Assembly (NCBI RefSeq): GCF_014637175.1
Contig: NZ_BMEV01000011.1
Location: 1 to 64,000 of the forward strand
Length of the DNA stretch: 64,000 nt
From: Compostibacillus humi
GTDB taxonomy: Bacteria; Bacillota; Bacilli; Bacillales; Amphibacillaceae
Direction of reading: 5' to 3'
A model generated the notes under the pieces. It did no database searches. It was not told where the DNA came from and saw only the letters and a program-made list of their open reading frames with translations. Made by a program: the position numbers and the translations under genes. This document shows positions 1-8,465 of the stretch, piece by piece (positions within the stretch are counted from its first letter, which is position 1; every line of letters begins with the position of its first letter).

Positions 1-124
1 GCTAAAGAGCATATCCGCTAGATATGAAATTTTGCGTCATACATAATCTGGAACCGCCGTATACGGAACCGTACGTACGGTGGTGTGAGAGGGACGGAGG
101 TTAGTCACCTCCCCCTATCTCAAT
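1..124 (+). mobile_element. Group II intron, 3' end only (domains V and VI)
   Basis: This is the 3' tail of a self-splicing group II intron whose body lies outside the window. Bases 53-84 fold into a domain V hairpin: a 9-bp lower stem (ACCGCCGUA with UACGGUGGU), a two-base CG bulge, a 4-bp upper stem and a GAAC loop. The catalytic triad position reads CGC, as in bacterial class IIC introns. Bases 85-121 form a domain VI hairpin with an unpaired A in its 3' arm, the expected branch point, and the intron probably ends in CAAT at about 124. The class is inferred from the triad and short stems. No reverse transcriptase is visible here. Confidence 0.8.
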
Positions 125-156
125 TAGTGCCCGGCGCCGGTCGCAACCAATATGTT

Positions 157-387
157 CTATGACATTTTTCTTGATGCAGCGAAGGTCAGTTGTCCGCCGC
201 GCATTTCGTAGATGGTGTCACAGTATTTCAGGAGCTGTTTGTCATAGGTAACCATAATTGCTGCTTTATTTCTCTGTTTTCCCCCTTTGGCGATGAGTTC
301 TGCGGCGTTAAAGGCATTCGATTCGCAAGCCGAAATGACATCCGGGTCGTTCATAAAAGCGAGCGGATACTCTAGCAAATGCAGCAA
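157..387 (-). pseudogene. Decayed C-terminal fragment of an ABC transporter ATPase
   Basis: The 76-residue minus-strand reading frame keeps the end of a MacB/LolD-type ATP-binding subunit. It has NDPDVI in place of the Walker B approach, then IMVTYDKQLLKYCD, which matches the usual switch-His segment (MVTHD), then an IYEMRGGQL tail. The Walker B acidic pair is gone, the switch His is Tyr, and the Walker A and signature motifs are absent. It cannot be a working ATPase. It lies 30 bp from the intron end and is best read as a relic of a locus broken by rearrangement. Confidence 0.6.
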
Positions 388-465
388 ACATTAATCTATA
401 GTATAATAACTTTCGAATAATCGGCAAAATACAAATTTTTCGTTTTAGCAAAAGGGGTGTGGGAG

Positions 466-1818
466 ATGGCTTTATTTCAAAAAGTACTTATCGCCAATCG
501 GGGAGAAATTGCCAGACGTGTAATCCGGACGTGCAAACGGCTCGGAATTGAAACGGTAAGCATATATTCCGACGCGGATCAGTTTGCTCCATATGTGAAG
601 GAAGCGACAGAAAGTGTACATATTGGCGAAAGTCCGGCTCGAAAAAGTTACTTAGATATGGAAAAAGTGATAGATGCTGCAAAGAAGACAGGTGCCGATG
701 CCATTCATCCGGGATACGGCTTTTTGGCGGAAAATCCGGAGTTTGTTTCCCGTTGTGAAGAAGAAGGAATCGTTTTTATCGGTCCCAAAGCTGATGTCAT
801 TCGGCTGATGGGCAGCAAGCTGGAAGCAAGAAAACAAATGGGAGAGGCGGGAGTGCCAATCGTTCCCGGTTCGGCAAAAATTTCCTCCTTAGAAGAAGCG
901 CTAAAAGAAGCCGAATCAATCGGATATCCGCTGATGGTGAAGGCAAGTGCCGGCGGCGGGGGAATCGGCATGAAATTGGTCCATAATGAGGAGGAACTAA
1001 AAAAAGCCTACGAAATGACGATTAAGCAAGCCGGTTCTTTCTTTGGCGACGAAACGCTATTTTTGGAAAAATATATTGCAAATCCAAGGCATATTGAAGT
1101 CCAAGTGGCAAGAGATCGTTACGGGAATAGCGTTCATCTTTTTGAAAGGGAATGTTCCGTGCAGCGCCGGCATCAAAAAGTAATCGAAGAAAGCCCGTCG
1201 CCGTTTTTAGACGAGAAAACCCGACAAAGATTATTTTCTGCCGCCCTTTCTGGAGCGGACAAGCTCGGATACACAAATGTAGGAACGATGGAATTTATTT
1301 TTGATGAGAACAAAAACTTTTATTTTTTGGAAATGAATACCCGCCTCCAGGTAGAGCATCCGGTTACGGAAGAAATTACCGGGCTTGATCTTGTGGAATG
1401 GCAGCTGCGGATTGCGGCAGGGGAAGAACTGCCTGGAAGACAAGAAGAAATCGGACAGTCCGGACACGCAATCGAGGTCCGTTTATATGCAGAAGATCCG
1501 AATACTTTTTTCCCGTCTCCGGGGAAAATTACGAAACTTTCATTGCCTGAATGGAAGGTCCGATTGGAAATCGGGGTGGAAGAGGGAGCAGACGTTACCC
1601 CTTTTTACGACCCGATGATCGGAAAGATAATCGTTCATCAATCATCCCGGGATAAGGCAATTGAAGGGATGCTGGACGCGCTGAAAGATACAGAAATAGA
1701 AGGAATCAAAACGAATGTGCCGCTGTTAATGCAGGTTATGGAAAATGCTGACTTCCGGTCCGGAAATTATACGACAACTTTTTTGCAGGACCTGTTCGCC
1801 GCTGCTAAAGGAAAGTAA
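466..1818 (+). CDS. accC: Biotin carboxylase (AccC-type)
   Basis: A 450-residue biotin carboxylase that would carboxylate the biotin of a carrier protein with ATP and bicarbonate. The N-terminal domain starts KVLIANRGEIARRVIR. The ATP-grasp core contains the glycine loop KASAGGGGIGMK (about residues 155-167) and the FLEMNTRLQVEHPVTE catalytic segment (about 285-300), followed by the C-terminal biotin carboxylase domain. Length is normal for AccC. I chose the ATG at 466, behind AAAGGGG, over a GTG at 457. No biotin carrier or carboxyltransferase gene is beside it, so it may be a second, dispersed AccC copy (compare YngH) rather than the fatty-acid enzyme. Confidence 0.88.
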   Translation: MALFQKVLIANRGEIARRVIRTCKRLGIETVSIYSDADQFAPYVKEATESVHIGESPARKSYLDMEKVIDAAKKTGADAIHPGYGFLAENPEFVSRCEEEGIVFIGPKADVIRLMGSKLEARKQMGEAGVPIVPGSAKISSLEEALKEAESIGYPLMVKASAGGGGIGMKLVHNEEELKKAYEMTIKQAGSFFGDETLFLEKYIANPRHIEVQVARDRYGNSVHLFERECSVQRRHQKVIEESPSPFLDEKTRQRLFSAALSGADKLGYTNVGTMEFIFDENKNFYFLEMNTRLQVEHPVTEEITGLDLVEWQLRIAAGEELPGRQEEIGQSGHAIEVRLYAEDPNTFFPSPGKITKLSLPEWKVRLEIGVEEGADVTPFYDPMIGKIIVHQSSRDKAIEGMLDALKDTEIEGIKTNVPLLMQVMENADFRSGNYTTTFLQDLFAAAKGK

Positions 1819-1821
1819 TGT

Positions 1822-1854
1822 AAAAAAGCCTCTTTTCAAGTGAAAGAGGCTTTT
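1822..1854. terminator. Bidirectional terminator, accC-like / FAD oxidase
   Basis: Arms at 1828-1835 and 1843-1850 (GCCTCTTT/AAAGAGGC) are flanked by an A-run on the left and a T-run on the right. It serves both convergent genes. Confidence 0.85.
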
Positions 1855-1874
1855 CATGTGGCAATCAGCAAATT

Positions 1875-3269
1875 CTACAAGTCTTGTAAAGTGCCTGACA
1901 CCAGTTTATTTGGATTGAGGATGTTTTTCGGATCCAGCACTTGTTTAATTTTTTCCATCACTTGAAGGGCATCACCGTGTTCCTGCTTTTGATATTTCTG
2001 TTTGCCGATGCCGACACCGTGTTCTCCAGTGCAGGTCCCGCCCCGTTTTAGCGCGTATTGGACAATTTCTTCATTAAGCTGGTTCGTCTTTTCCATTTCG
2101 ACCGGATCATCCGGTTTAATCATGAGCAATACGTGATAGTTCCCGTCTCCGACATGACCGACAATGCCTCCCGGCAAGTCGAGCCTCGTTAAAGCTTCCC
2201 TCGCATGACGAATTGCTCCCGCAAGTTCGGTAATCGGCAGGCAAACATCGGTTACCATTAATTTTCGGCCCGGATGGCCGTGAATATAAGCGTAAGCCAA
2301 GTTATGGCGGGCATCCCACAGTTTATTTCTTTCTGCCGTTTCCGTTTCAAAATGAATTTCACTGCATTGAAAGTCTTGGACAATTTCCCGCATGAAGCTA
2401 ACATCTTGTTTCAGCCCTTGTTCGTTGCCGTGAAATTCCAAAAATAAGGTCGGCTTCACCGGATAGTTTGTCTTGCTATGTTTGTTCACCTGCTCGATGG
2501 AAGGTTCGTCGACAAGCTCTATTCTTGCAATCGGAATTCCTGCCTGAAGGATTGCTACAACCGCTTCAACCGCATCATCAATCGTTTCAAAACAGGCCCT
2601 TGCAGCTGTAATATGTTCAGGAATTCCGTATACTCTCAAGGTGATTTCCGTAAAACAGCCGAGGGTTCCTTCCGAGCCGATAAACAGGCCGTTTAAATGG
2701 AGGCCGGAGGAAGATTTCGCCGCTAAACTTCCGGTATGTATAATGGACCCGTCGGCAAGGACGACTTCCATATCCCGCACATTATCCCGCATAATGCCAT
2801 ATTTTACCGACATGGTGCCGCTCGCATTGGTGGCTGCCATCCCGCCAATGGTAGCATTTGCGCCAGGGTCTACGGGGAAAAATAACCCGTATTTTTTTAA
2901 TTCCGCATTTAGTTCTTCCCTTGTAATACCAGGCTGTACGGTAACGAGAAAATCTTTCTCCCGTATCTCTACAATTTGCTTCATTAAAGAGAAATCCATC
3001 GATATTCCGTGGTCATAAGGGATAACATGACCCTCCAAACTGGAGCCTAATCCGAAGGGGACAACGGGAACTTCGTATTGATTGGCAATTTTCATGATCT
3101 CGCTTACTTCCTTTGTCGTTTTTGGAAAAACGACAACATCCGGATTGCTCGGTGTATGGTACGATTCATCTTTACTGTGCTGTTCGATTACGGTTTCGTT
3201 CGTGCTTATCCGGTCTGCATCAATTCTTTCTTTTAACTCCTCAATCATACCGTGAATAGCTGTATTCAT
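1875..3269 (-). CDS. FAD-binding oxidase, GlcD / D-lactate dehydrogenase family
   Basis: A 464-residue flavoprotein of the PCMH/FAD-oxidase C family. Members oxidise D-2-hydroxy acids such as glycolate or D-lactate and pass electrons to quinone or a partner subunit. The FAD domain shows VVPFGLGSSLEGHV (about residues 70-83) and PGANATIGGMAATNASGT (about 140-157). The C-terminal cap contains VGHVGDGNYH and ends with CTGEHGVGIGKQKY and the DPKNILNPNK tail typical of GlcD. No GlcE/GlcF neighbours are present, so a single-subunit enzyme like YsfC/YitY relatives or D-LDH is likely. GGGGG precedes the ATG. The substrate cannot be told from sequence. Confidence 0.85.
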   Translation of the reverse strand: MNTAIHGMIEELKERIDADRISTNETVIEQHSKDESYHTPSNPDVVVFPKTTKEVSEIMKIANQYEVPVVPFGLGSSLEGHVIPYDHGISMDFSLMKQIVEIREKDFLVTVQPGITREELNAELKKYGLFFPVDPGANATIGGMAATNASGTMSVKYGIMRDNVRDMEVVLADGSIIHTGSLAAKSSSGLHLNGLFIGSEGTLGCFTEITLRVYGIPEHITAARACFETIDDAVEAVVAILQAGIPIARIELVDEPSIEQVNKHSKTNYPVKPTLFLEFHGNEQGLKQDVSFMREIVQDFQCSEIHFETETAERNKLWDARHNLAYAYIHGHPGRKLMVTDVCLPITELAGAIRHAREALTRLDLPGGIVGHVGDGNYHVLLMIKPDDPVEMEKTNQLNEEIVQYALKRGGTCTGEHGVGIGKQKYQKQEHGDALQVMEKIKQVLDPKNILNPNKLVSGTLQDL

Positions 3270-3339
3270 CTTTTCTAATTCCCCCCATCAGTTTCCATAT
3301 TAATGTCAGTATAGCGCGATTATTTAGGGAAGTCTATAC

Positions 3340-3369
3340 AAAAAAATCTGCGGATCTGTAATCCGCAGA
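3340..3369 (-). terminator. Terminator of yuzB
   Basis: A 9-bp stem (TCTGCGGAT/ATCCGCAGA) is followed on the minus strand by a T-run. Confidence 0.85.
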
Positions 3370-3389
3370 ATCATCTTTTAGGTACACAC

Positions 3390-3641
3390 TCAAGAATAAA
3401 AGTCGTTCAGTTTTTCCAGCTCTTCCTCTACAGCAGCTTTAATTTTTCTGATGCATTCTTCAGCCGTTTTTCCAAAAATGCGCCTGCCATTTACCATTGC
3501 ATAAGGACCCATGGCACACATGCCGCAAAAATTCATACAATCATAGCTCATTACAGCAACGTCATTGCGCTGAAACACTTCTTCCAGTTCTGCCGCCGAA
3601 AGAATGTTGTAATCACATACTTCAACAATGACAATTCCCAT
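3390..3641 (-). CDS. yuzB: YuzB family protein (DUF1450)
   Basis: An 83-residue protein matching the B. subtilis YuzB family. It begins MGIVIVEVCDYN and carries a cysteine cluster YDCMNFCGMCAMGPYAMVNG in mid-protein, reminiscent of thioredoxin-like ferredoxins that hold a 2Fe-2S cluster. The biochemical role is not established. In B. subtilis yuzB lies beside a type II NADH dehydrogenase gene; here an NDH-2 gene lies about 3.6 kb away, so a loose link is kept. It is a single-gene unit with its own terminator. Confidence 0.85.
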   Translation of the reverse strand: MGIVIVEVCDYNILSAAELEEVFQRNDVAVMSYDCMNFCGMCAMGPYAMVNGRRIFGKTAEECIRKIKAAVEEELEKLNDFYS

Positions 3642-3774
3642 ATATACACTTCCTGCTCATCGGATGGAATGATTTTTTTCCGTTTTTTTGTTCGTATGCC
3701 ATTGGACAGCCTTCCTTTGTTTTTTATTGATTATACTAGAAGATGAAGGGAAAGTGCTAATGCAATGCATCCAT

Positions 3775-3810
3775 AAAAAAGCTGCCTTCCTGTTGCAGCA
3801 AGGAGGCAGC
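3775..3810 (-). terminator. Terminator of the PAS-GGDEF-EAL gene
   Basis: The stem GCTGCC/GGCAGC, extended through a few weaker pairs, is followed on the minus strand by six T. Confidence 0.8.
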
Positions 3811-3822
3811 CATCCAGCATGA

Positions 3823-5526
3823 TCAGTTTTCCAAAGCATAAATTTTCGGTATTTCATCATGTTTCATCGGTTTGCTAAAGTAAAACCCTTGCCCTTCATG
3901 GCATTTTTGCTGTTTTAAATATTCGAGATGCTCTTTCGTTTCGATTCCTTCTGCGACAACCCGATAACGCAAGTTTTTGCTCATGCTGATAATCGTATTA
4001 ACGATTATTTTTCCGTCCCTATCCAAATCATTAATAAAGGATTTATCTATCTTCAGCGTGTCAATCGGCAATTTCTTCAAGTAGCTTAAGGAGGAATATC
4101 CTGTTCCAAAATCGTCGATGGATATTTTTACTCCTAATTGCTGCAATTGCTTCAGCAATTGGACAGCATTTTCGATTTCAATAATTGTTCCTTCGGTAAT
4201 TTCCAATTCCAGATAGGATGCATCAAGTTCCGTTTCATTTAAAATTTTTTGCAAGTCTTGAACAAAATTCGGATCTTTCAGCTGGACAGGTGCAACATTG
4301 ACGGACACTTTTTCTAAAAATATTCCTTTGGTTTGCCAAAGCTTCATTTGGTTGCAGACGGTCCATAAAATCCATCTGCCAACTTGAACAATTTGTCCGG
4401 TCCTTTCTAAAATGGGGATAAATTCTCCCGGAGAAATATGTCCTAACTCCGGATGATGCCATCGCAATAGCGATTCGACACCAATCATTTGGTTGTTTCT
4501 CAAATTGACGATGGGCTGGTATACGATGTAAAACTCATCGTTTTTTAAAGCATGATTCACGTTCTGTTCAATTAGGAAGGAACGCTCCATTTCGATATTT
4601 TGGTAGGGAGTGCTGAAATGATAGCCATTTCCTCCTTTTTTCTTCGTATGGTACATGGCGATATCAGCTTTGCGAATTAATGAATCGATAAAATGCTTCC
4701 CGTTTAATATCGTGCTGCCAAATGTTTCGTGGCAGATACCGATGCTTGCCGTAATCGTAATTTCTTTATCTTCTACGTTGAATGGCGCTCGTATGGATTG
4801 AAGCAGGTTTTCGGCTATCTGTTCTGCTTCTTCTTCCTGATCGTTATTGGCTAAAATAATAATAAATTCATCTCCGCCCTGCCTGGAGGCAAAATCGGTT
4901 TTTCTTAAATTTTTCCGGATTCGGGCAGCGATTTCCTGCAACACCCGGTCGCCGATATAATGCCCGAAATTGTCATTAATGGCGACAAAATGATCAATGT
5001 CAAGAAATAAAACAGTAAAGGATTTCCCTGCCGCTTTTAAATGGACGTGCCGCTCTACCCATTTGCTTAATTGGTTGCGATTTGGCAGTTTTGTTAAAGA
5101 GTCAAAGTAGGCCATCGATTCAATATATTCTTCATATTTTTTTCGCGTCGTAATATCATGGCGGATGGAAATATATTGATAAGGTTCCCCATGTTCGTCA
5201 AGAAAGGGAACGATCGTCGTATCTACCCAATAATGGCTGCCGTCCTTTGCTTTGTTTTTAATTTCTCCACGCCACACTTTGCCAGATTGAATCGTATTCC
5301 ACAAGTTGCGAAAAAAGGATTTTGGATGATATCCTGAATTGACTAAACTTTGTTTCTTGCCAATGAGCTCTTCCCGGCTATAGCCGGATATTTCACAAAA
5401 CTTATCATTGGCAAATTGAATTACGCCATCTTTATCGGTAATGGAAACAATCGTTGATACATTAAGGGCAAATTCAATATCCCGAAGCTTTTTTAACGTC
5501 TCATCCAGCTGTGCTGACTTTGTCAT
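3823..5526 (-). CDS. PAS-GGDEF-EAL cyclic-di-GMP signalling protein
   Basis: A 567-residue soluble protein with no membrane segment. A PAS sensor domain (about 15-130, ending in the PAC sequence YQYISIRHDITTRK) precedes a GGDEF domain with an intact GGDEF motif at 217-221 and an RxxD product-inhibition site (RKTD) at 208-211. An EAL domain follows (about 320-565). It has ESLLRW at 351 (Ser for Ala, tolerated in the family), LEITEG, DDFGTGYSS and KIDKSFI, so both diguanylate cyclase and phosphodiesterase activity look possible. It is transcribed alone, with a terminator downstream. The PAS ligand is unknown. Confidence 0.93.
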   Translation of the reverse strand: MTKSAQLDETLKKLRDIEFALNVSTIVSITDKDGVIQFANDKFCEISGYSREELIGKKQSLVNSGYHPKSFFRNLWNTIQSGKVWRGEIKNKAKDGSHYWVDTTIVPFLDEHGEPYQYISIRHDITTRKKYEEYIESMAYFDSLTKLPNRNQLSKWVERHVHLKAAGKSFTVLFLDIDHFVAINDNFGHYIGDRVLQEIAARIRKNLRKTDFASRQGGDEFIIILANNDQEEEAEQIAENLLQSIRAPFNVEDKEITITASIGICHETFGSTILNGKHFIDSLIRKADIAMYHTKKKGGNGYHFSTPYQNIEMERSFLIEQNVNHALKNDEFYIVYQPIVNLRNNQMIGVESLLRWHHPELGHISPGEFIPILERTGQIVQVGRWILWTVCNQMKLWQTKGIFLEKVSVNVAPVQLKDPNFVQDLQKILNETELDASYLELEITEGTIIEIENAVQLLKQLQQLGVKISIDDFGTGYSSLSYLKKLPIDTLKIDKSFINDLDRDGKIIVNTIISMSKNLRYRVVAEGIETKEHLEYLKQQKCHEGQGFYFSKPMKHDEIPKIYALEN

Positions 5527-5616
5527 TTTTATCTCTCCAATAAATTCTGCTTCCCTTTTTAACGCTATTATACATTTTTTGACAAAATTTTTAAACGGTA
5601 ATTTAGTACTAACGAT

Positions 5617-6876
5617 TTACGCAAAATGGCCGCCGATCTTTTTGCTTCGGTCCAGGGAGATGCCGGCATCGGTATAGCTGGATGCCCGCAAAATGGCTGT
5701 GGAGCCATGTTTATCCCGAATGGCATCCATGACATAGCCAATATTCGTTTTTTTTATCCGGTCTTCAAACAGTTCCAGCTGGGTTTCGCCAACGTCATGC
5801 AGATTGGTCAAAGTAACGTAAACGCGGCGAATGTCGCTTTTTCCGTCGTAATGTTCGTGAAATAGCCGCATGCATACATCGTATACATCCATCGTAACGT
5901 TTGTCGGCAAATCGATGGAGCGGGAACGGGAAAATCCTCCTCCGGTTTCTTTGGAGTAGCCAATTCCGAGATGGATTGTTCGTCCGGCTTTTCGGGCGGT
6001 ACGGGCCCGGCGGCAAACTTCTTCACAAAGGTCAAGAATGCAGACAGCTACTTCCTCCTTTGTATAATCCCGAAGGAGGGAGATCCCGTGTCCGAATCCT
6101 TTCTGTTCGGTTTTCGTAAAGTTGCCGTATACTGGACTTAAATCAATGCCCCATGCGTGCCAATACATTTGCTCTCCCATCACTCCAAACCGTTTTTTCA
6201 GCTGTCCTAAGTCATAGTTGGCCAGCTGGCCGAGGGTGACGATGCCCATCCGATTCAAGTGGCGTTTCAGTCTGCTGCCGATTCCCCAAATAGCTTCTAC
6301 CGGGAAAGGCCAAAGCTTTTCTTTTACATCTTCATATTTGCACTCGGCAATTCCCGTTTTTTTTCCGTGCAAATCCATGACGACTTTGGCGAGAAATTTA
6401 TTGTCGCCAATACCGATGGAGGCCGTGATGCCAAAACAATCCAAAATATCTTGTTTTATTTTTTTCGCTATTTCAAACCGGTTTCCAAAAATTTTTTGCA
6501 GCCCATCCACAGTGACCCAAACTTCATCGACAGAGTATGGATGGATTGCTTCTTTTGGAGCGTATTGGAGTAGGAGTTTTGTTATTTCAATCGAGACTTG
6601 CAGATAATCCGCCATATGAGCCGGAACGATGCGGATGTTCGGATCTTTTGGCAGCTCAAAAAAACGGCTTACATTGCTGATTCCGTATTTTTTCTTTAAT
6701 GCTGGCGATGCAGCCAAGACAATGCTGCCGGAACGGTTTGGATCGCCTACAACGGCAACCATTGCCTTCATTGGATCGAGTCCCAGCTTTACTGCTTCGA
6801 TACTGGCGTAAAAAGAACGCATATCGATGCAAAGCACGTCGTGGCGCGGATAAAGGGAATAGTCCATGTTGTTCAC
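5617..6876 (-). CDS. Y-family DNA polymerase (UvrX/YqjW-like, DinB superfamily)
   Basis: A 419-residue translesion polymerase. The first catalytic Asp is in LCIDMRSFYAS (Asp18) and the second acidic pair is in YSVDEVWV. The fingers/palm, the thumb helix-hairpin-helix (WGIGSRLKRHLNRMGI) and a little-finger domain follow. It lacks the long C-terminal beta-clamp region of DnaE-type enzymes and most resembles the UvrX/YqjW branch found on prophages and chromosomes. AAGGGGTGAAC precedes the ATG. A LexA-type operator overlaps the upstream region, so SOS induction is expected. Confidence 0.9.
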   Translation of the reverse strand: MNNMDYSLYPRHDVLCIDMRSFYASIEAVKLGLDPMKAMVAVVGDPNRSGSIVLAASPALKKKYGISNVSRFFELPKDPNIRIVPAHMADYLQVSIEITKLLLQYAPKEAIHPYSVDEVWVTVDGLQKIFGNRFEIAKKIKQDILDCFGITASIGIGDNKFLAKVVMDLHGKKTGIAECKYEDVKEKLWPFPVEAIWGIGSRLKRHLNRMGIVTLGQLANYDLGQLKKRFGVMGEQMYWHAWGIDLSPVYGNFTKTEQKGFGHGISLLRDYTKEEVAVCILDLCEEVCRRARTARKAGRTIHLGIGYSKETGGGFSRSRSIDLPTNVTMDVYDVCMRLFHEHYDGKSDIRRVYVTLTNLHDVGETQLELFEDRIKKTNIGYVMDAIRDKHGSTAILRASSYTDAGISLDRSKKIGGHFA

Positions 6877-6885
6877 CCCTTAAAC

Positions 6886-6899
6886 AGAACATTTGTTCC
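6886..6899. promoter_or_regulatory. LexA (DinR) SOS box
   Basis: AGAACATTTGTTCC contains the perfect GAAC-N4-GTTC palindrome of the Gram-positive LexA operator. It lies 10 bp upstream of the start of the Y-family polymerase gene. The outermost bases differ from the CGAAC/GTTCG consensus. Confidence 0.85.
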
Positions 6900-7111
6900 T
6901 ATTATATGGAGTTTCAGACAAAATATCAATGGAGGCTATTTCCAATTGTGCTGGAAAGGGATTAAGATTGGCGGCGGGGGAGGGGAAAAAGCCGTTTGAA
7001 AAATAACAAAATAAACAATTGGGCGAAAAAGCTTTCTACTAAAAGATATTAGCCTAATTGTGACAAATTTGTTATTATATAAATGTATGGACAAAATATG
7101 ATAAATTAATT

Positions 7112-7166
7112 GTATAAGCGACACGTTCATCATTTTTTCTATATTCTGATTGAAAACGCTTATACG
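7112..7166. repeat. Inverted repeat upstream of the NADH dehydrogenase gene
   Basis: GTATAAGCG at 7112-7120 is perfectly repeated in reverse complement (CGCTTATAC) at 7158-7166, with 37 bp between the arms. It ends 41 bp before the start codon and could be an operator or a leader hairpin. Confidence 0.6.
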
Positions 7167-7207
7167 CCTAATTTAGTATTACATAATGAAGAAAGGTGGA
7201 AGGTTTC

Positions 7208-8416
7208 ATGAGTAAACCAAAGGTTGTTGTTCTCGGCGCTGGGTATGCCGGGTTAGTAACGGTTAGACAACTAACAAAAAAACTATCTCCAGAAGAAGCA
7301 GAGATTGTGCTAATTAACAAGCATAATTATCATTACGAAAGTACTTGGCTGCATGAAGTGGCTGCAGGTACGATTAACCCGAACCAAGCCCGCTTTATGA
7401 TAAGTGACGTAGTAAATCCTAACCGCGTCCGCCTCATTTACGATACGGTACAGGAAATTAAGAAAGACGAAAACCGCGTCGTATTGGAGAACAGCGAAGT
7501 TACATATGACTACTTAGTAGTTGCTTTAGGCTTCGTAACAAATACATTTGGCATTAAAGGCATGGATGAGCATGCATTCTTCATTCAAGATATCGATTCT
7601 GCACGATTAATTGCTGAACATATCGAATATCAATTTGCGAAATACAGTGCTGGTGAAATTACCGATGACGATGCACTGAATATCGTTGTCGGCGGCGGCG
7701 GATTCACTGGCATCGAATTTGTCGGGGAACTGGCAGACATCGTGCCTAAATTATGCAAGAAATACGACATTCCGCGTAACAAAGTGCGAATTATTAACGT
7801 GGAAGCTGCACCTTCCATCTTGCCGATGTTTGATAAAGATCTAGTATCTTATGCGATTCAGTCTTTAGAGTCCCGCGGCGTAGAATTTAGAATGGGAGCA
7901 GCGATTTCCGAATGTACTCCTGAAGGATTTATCGTTGGCGAAGACAAAGAACTTATTAAAGGCGGTACGATTGTCTGGACTGGCGGGGTAACGGGAAATC
8001 CGGTTCTTGGCAAATCCGGCTTTGAATTAGTAAGAGGAAAAGTGAATGTGGATGCAGATCTGCGTGTGCCTGGCGAAGAAAATATCTTCGTACTTGGAGA
8101 CTGCTCCTGGGTAATGAATAAAGAGACAGGACGCCCATATCCGCCAACAGGTCAGTTAGCTACCCAAGAAGGTGTTGTAGCGGCAGAAAACATTAAAGCG
8201 TTAATCCGAAATGAACCTTTGAAAGACTTTGTATTTGATGACAAAGGTACAGTCGCGTCTTTAGGATTTTCCGACGGTATCGGCAATATTTTCCAAGGCA
8301 AAAAATTACAAGGAAAAGCAGCAGCAGCAATGAAAAAAGTGGTGGACGACCGTACTCTTTATTTGGTTGGCGGACCAAAAGCTGTACTTAAGAAAGGTAA
8401 AGTTCGTCCGTTCTAA
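7208..8416 (+). CDS. ndh: Type II NADH dehydrogenase (NDH-2)
   Basis: A 402-residue FAD flavoprotein that oxidises NADH and reduces menaquinone at the membrane face without pumping protons. The N-terminal FAD fold shows VVVLGAGYAGL (about 6-16). The NADH-binding fold shows VVGGGGFTGIEFVGEL (about 160-175), and the family motif NIFVLGDCSW is near 300. Length and ending match B. subtilis Ndh (YjlD). The ATG at 7208 follows AAAGGTGGAAGG, which I preferred to a GTG 12 bp upstream. It feeds the same respiratory chain as the caa3 oxidase at the other end of the window. Confidence 0.92.
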   Translation: MSKPKVVVLGAGYAGLVTVRQLTKKLSPEEAEIVLINKHNYHYESTWLHEVAAGTINPNQARFMISDVVNPNRVRLIYDTVQEIKKDENRVVLENSEVTYDYLVVALGFVTNTFGIKGMDEHAFFIQDIDSARLIAEHIEYQFAKYSAGEITDDDALNIVVGGGGFTGIEFVGELADIVPKLCKKYDIPRNKVRIINVEAAPSILPMFDKDLVSYAIQSLESRGVEFRMGAAISECTPEGFIVGEDKELIKGGTIVWTGGVTGNPVLGKSGFELVRGKVNVDADLRVPGEENIFVLGDCSWVMNKETGRPYPPTGQLATQEGVVAAENIKALIRNEPLKDFVFDDKGTVASLGFSDGIGNIFQGKKLQGKAAAAMKKVVDDRTLYLVGGPKAVLKKGKVRPF

Positions 8417-8465
8417 TCATTGGCTGTTTACAACCTGAATCAAATATGAGGAGGTAGCTTAACCG

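Larger units (their letters stand above)
6877..7207. other. Divergent intergenic region, polymerase / NADH dehydrogenase
   Basis: This 331-bp gap contains the LexA-type box near the polymerase and an AT-rich stretch holding a 9-bp inverted repeat close to the dehydrogenase start. No convincing -35/-10 pair was found for the dehydrogenase. No gene is seen. Confidence 0.6.

Noticed and set aside
5626-6811. Plus-strand frames opposite the Y-family polymerase
   Set aside because: They overlap the conserved polymerase gene fully and have no ribosome sites or family resemblance.
7051-7085. Rex (redox) operator or sigma-A promoter before ndh
   Set aside because: TTGTGACAAATTTGTTA looks similar to a Rex half-site but lacks the inverted TTCACAA arm. 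The TTGTGA/TATAAA pair has only a 14-bp spacer.
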